Source: Candidatus Dormiibacterota bacterium (GTDB taxonomy: Bacteria; Chloroflexota; Dormibacteria; Aeolococcales; Aeolococcaceae). Taken from it: a stretch of DNA of 6,429 bases. The position numbers were made by a program, and so were the translations under genes. Every line of letters starts with the position of its first letter. Within the stretch, counting starts at the first letter, position 1. Under the pieces are notes generated by a model that searched no databases, was not told where the DNA came from, and worked only from the letters and a program-made list of their open reading frames with translations. Positions 5,786-6,429 of the stretch are shown here, piece by piece. Location: contig DAIDIX010000102.1 in assembly GCA_027451645.1 (NCBI GenBank), positions 1 to 6,429 on the forward strand, in the 5' to 3' direction.

Positions 5786-6349
5786 ATGGCTGTATCACGC
5801 GACGAAGAAGAGCAGCTCGTTCGCAATGCTCAGCATAATCCGGAAGAGTTTGGGAAGCTGTACGACCGCTACGTTGATCAGATGTACCGATACATTTACA
5901 GTCGCGTTCATTCACATGAAGTCGCTGAGGACATCACCTCAGACGTATTCTTCAAGGCACTTCGAGCCATAGGGCGGTACAAGTCCACTGGCTCGCCCTT
6001 CAGTGCATGGCTGTATCAGATCAGCTCCAATGCCATCACGGACTACTACCGCTCCCACCACGTCATGACTCCCATCGATGATGCCATTGCCATCCGGGAT
6101 CCTTCCCGTCCTGTCAGTGACGAGGTCACTTCCCGAGAGGAAGCCCGACGCATCTGGGGATACATTGACACACTCCCCCAGCAGCAGCGGACAGCTCTCA
6201 CGCTGAAGCTTGGCGAGGATCTCAAGCTCTCGCAGATAGGAGAGATCATGGGAAAAAGCGAGGGTGCAGTGAAACTCCTCATTCACCGTGGCATGACCAC
6301 ACTCAAGGGAATGCTCCAGTCGCATGCCGAGGAGGGATCACCGTCATGA
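5786..6349 (+). CDS. ECF-type sigma-70 family RNA polymerase sigma factor
   Basis: This 187-residue protein has the two-domain build of ECF (group 4) sigma factors. Region 2 covers about residues 20-90: FGKLYDRYVDQMYRYIYSRV, then EVAEDITSDVFFKAL (45-59) for core binding and -10 recognition, and FSAWLYQISSNAITDYYR (72-89). Region 4 covers about 123-176: YIDTLPQQQRTALTLKL, EDLKLSQIGEIMGKSEGAVKLLIHRG, the -35-binding helix-turn-helix. Regions 1.1 and 3 are absent, as expected. It should direct RNA polymerase to a small regulon. ATG 5786 gives the standard start ahead of region 2; the ribosome site is weak (AGAGAG), so coupling to upstream translation is plausible. Its TGA overlaps the next start codon as ATGA. 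No extra C-terminal domain is present. Confidence 0.94.
   Translation: MAVSRDEEEQLVRNAQHNPEEFGKLYDRYVDQMYRYIYSRVHSHEVAEDITSDVFFKALRAIGRYKSTGSPFSAWLYQISSNAITDYYRSHHVMTPIDDAIAIRDPSRPVSDEVTSREEARRIWGYIDTLPQQQRTALTLKLGEDLKLSQIGEIMGKSEGAVKLLIHRGMTTLKGMLQSHAEEGSPS
6331..6336 (+). promoter_or_regulatory. Ribosome binding site of the gene after the sigma factor
   Basis: GGAGGG, nine bases ahead of the ATG at 6346, lies within the last codons of the sigma gene and supports a real start there. Confidence 0.6.
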
Positions 6350-6429
6350 GCGATATCCATCGGCTGCCAGACCGTGAGCTCTGGGATGCACTCCAGGGAG
6401 ATCCTGAACTCCTCGACACAGCAGAACGT
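6346..6429 (+). CDS. Start of an unrecognised protein following the sigma factor (possible anti-sigma)
   Basis: The ATG overlaps the sigma stop codon (ATGA) and has a good GGAGGG site, so it is translationally coupled. Only 28 residues are seen before the window ends, beginning MSDIHRLPDRELWDAL and continuing with an acidic helical stretch (DPELLDTAER). There is no membrane segment yet. Genes cotranscribed directly after ECF sigma factors often encode their anti-sigma factors, and short acidic helices open many of these, but no zinc-anti-sigma H-x3-C-x2-C motif is visible in this part. The role is inferred from position alone. Confidence 0.7.
   Translation, partial: MSDIHRLPDRELWDALQGDPELLDTAER

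Overview
The window looks like ordinary chromosome from an uncultured, moderately GC-rich bacterium. An ECF-type sigma-70 factor, Shine-Dalgarno-led genes and ATGA stop/start overlaps rule out an archaeon or eukaryote. UGA is used as a normal stop. The mix of genes (F420/flavin LLM oxidoreductase, ECF sigma factor, B-box-like zinc-ribbon protein with a W-E-R...PWI type C-terminal domain, HIT hydrolase) is most reminiscent of Chloroflexota, Dehalococcoidia/SAR202 type. Some Patescibacteria remain possible. This placement is inference from family resemblance only.

Layout. 1-363 (+) is the 3' end of an LLM-class oxidoreductase. 434-512 (+) is tRNA-Asp(GTC) with encoded CCA. 536-1225 (-) is an unrecognised protein with an eight-ligand Cys/His N-terminus. 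1309-2625 (-) is adenylosuccinate lyase (purB). A 51-bp divergent gap with a perfect inverted repeat separates purB from a HIT-family hydrolase at 2677-3456 (+). The HIT gene converges on a CPA2-type cation/proton antiporter at 3516-4718 (-). A ~208-bp divergent control region with two tandem TTCATGAA palindromes follows. Then comes a rightward operon: glycerophosphodiester phosphodiesterase (4927-5694), a possible 26-residue ORF (5691-5771), an ECF sigma factor (5786-6349) and the start of a further gene (6346 onward).

How the genes fit together. The left part is housekeeping: redox enzyme, tRNA, purine synthesis. The right part joins a phospholipid-breakdown enzyme, an ECF sigma factor and a downstream gene that overlaps the sigma gene, the usual place for an anti-sigma factor. 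The two ATGA overlaps point to translational coupling. A GTAACC-N16-CGTT motif just upstream of the sigma gene resembles an ECF-type promoter and could allow autoregulation.

No insertion sequence, CRISPR array, prophage or clearly new system is visible. The more interesting items are the small ORF and possible ECF promoter ahead of the sigma gene, the zinc-binding protein of unknown function, and the palindromic sites in the two divergent intergenic regions.
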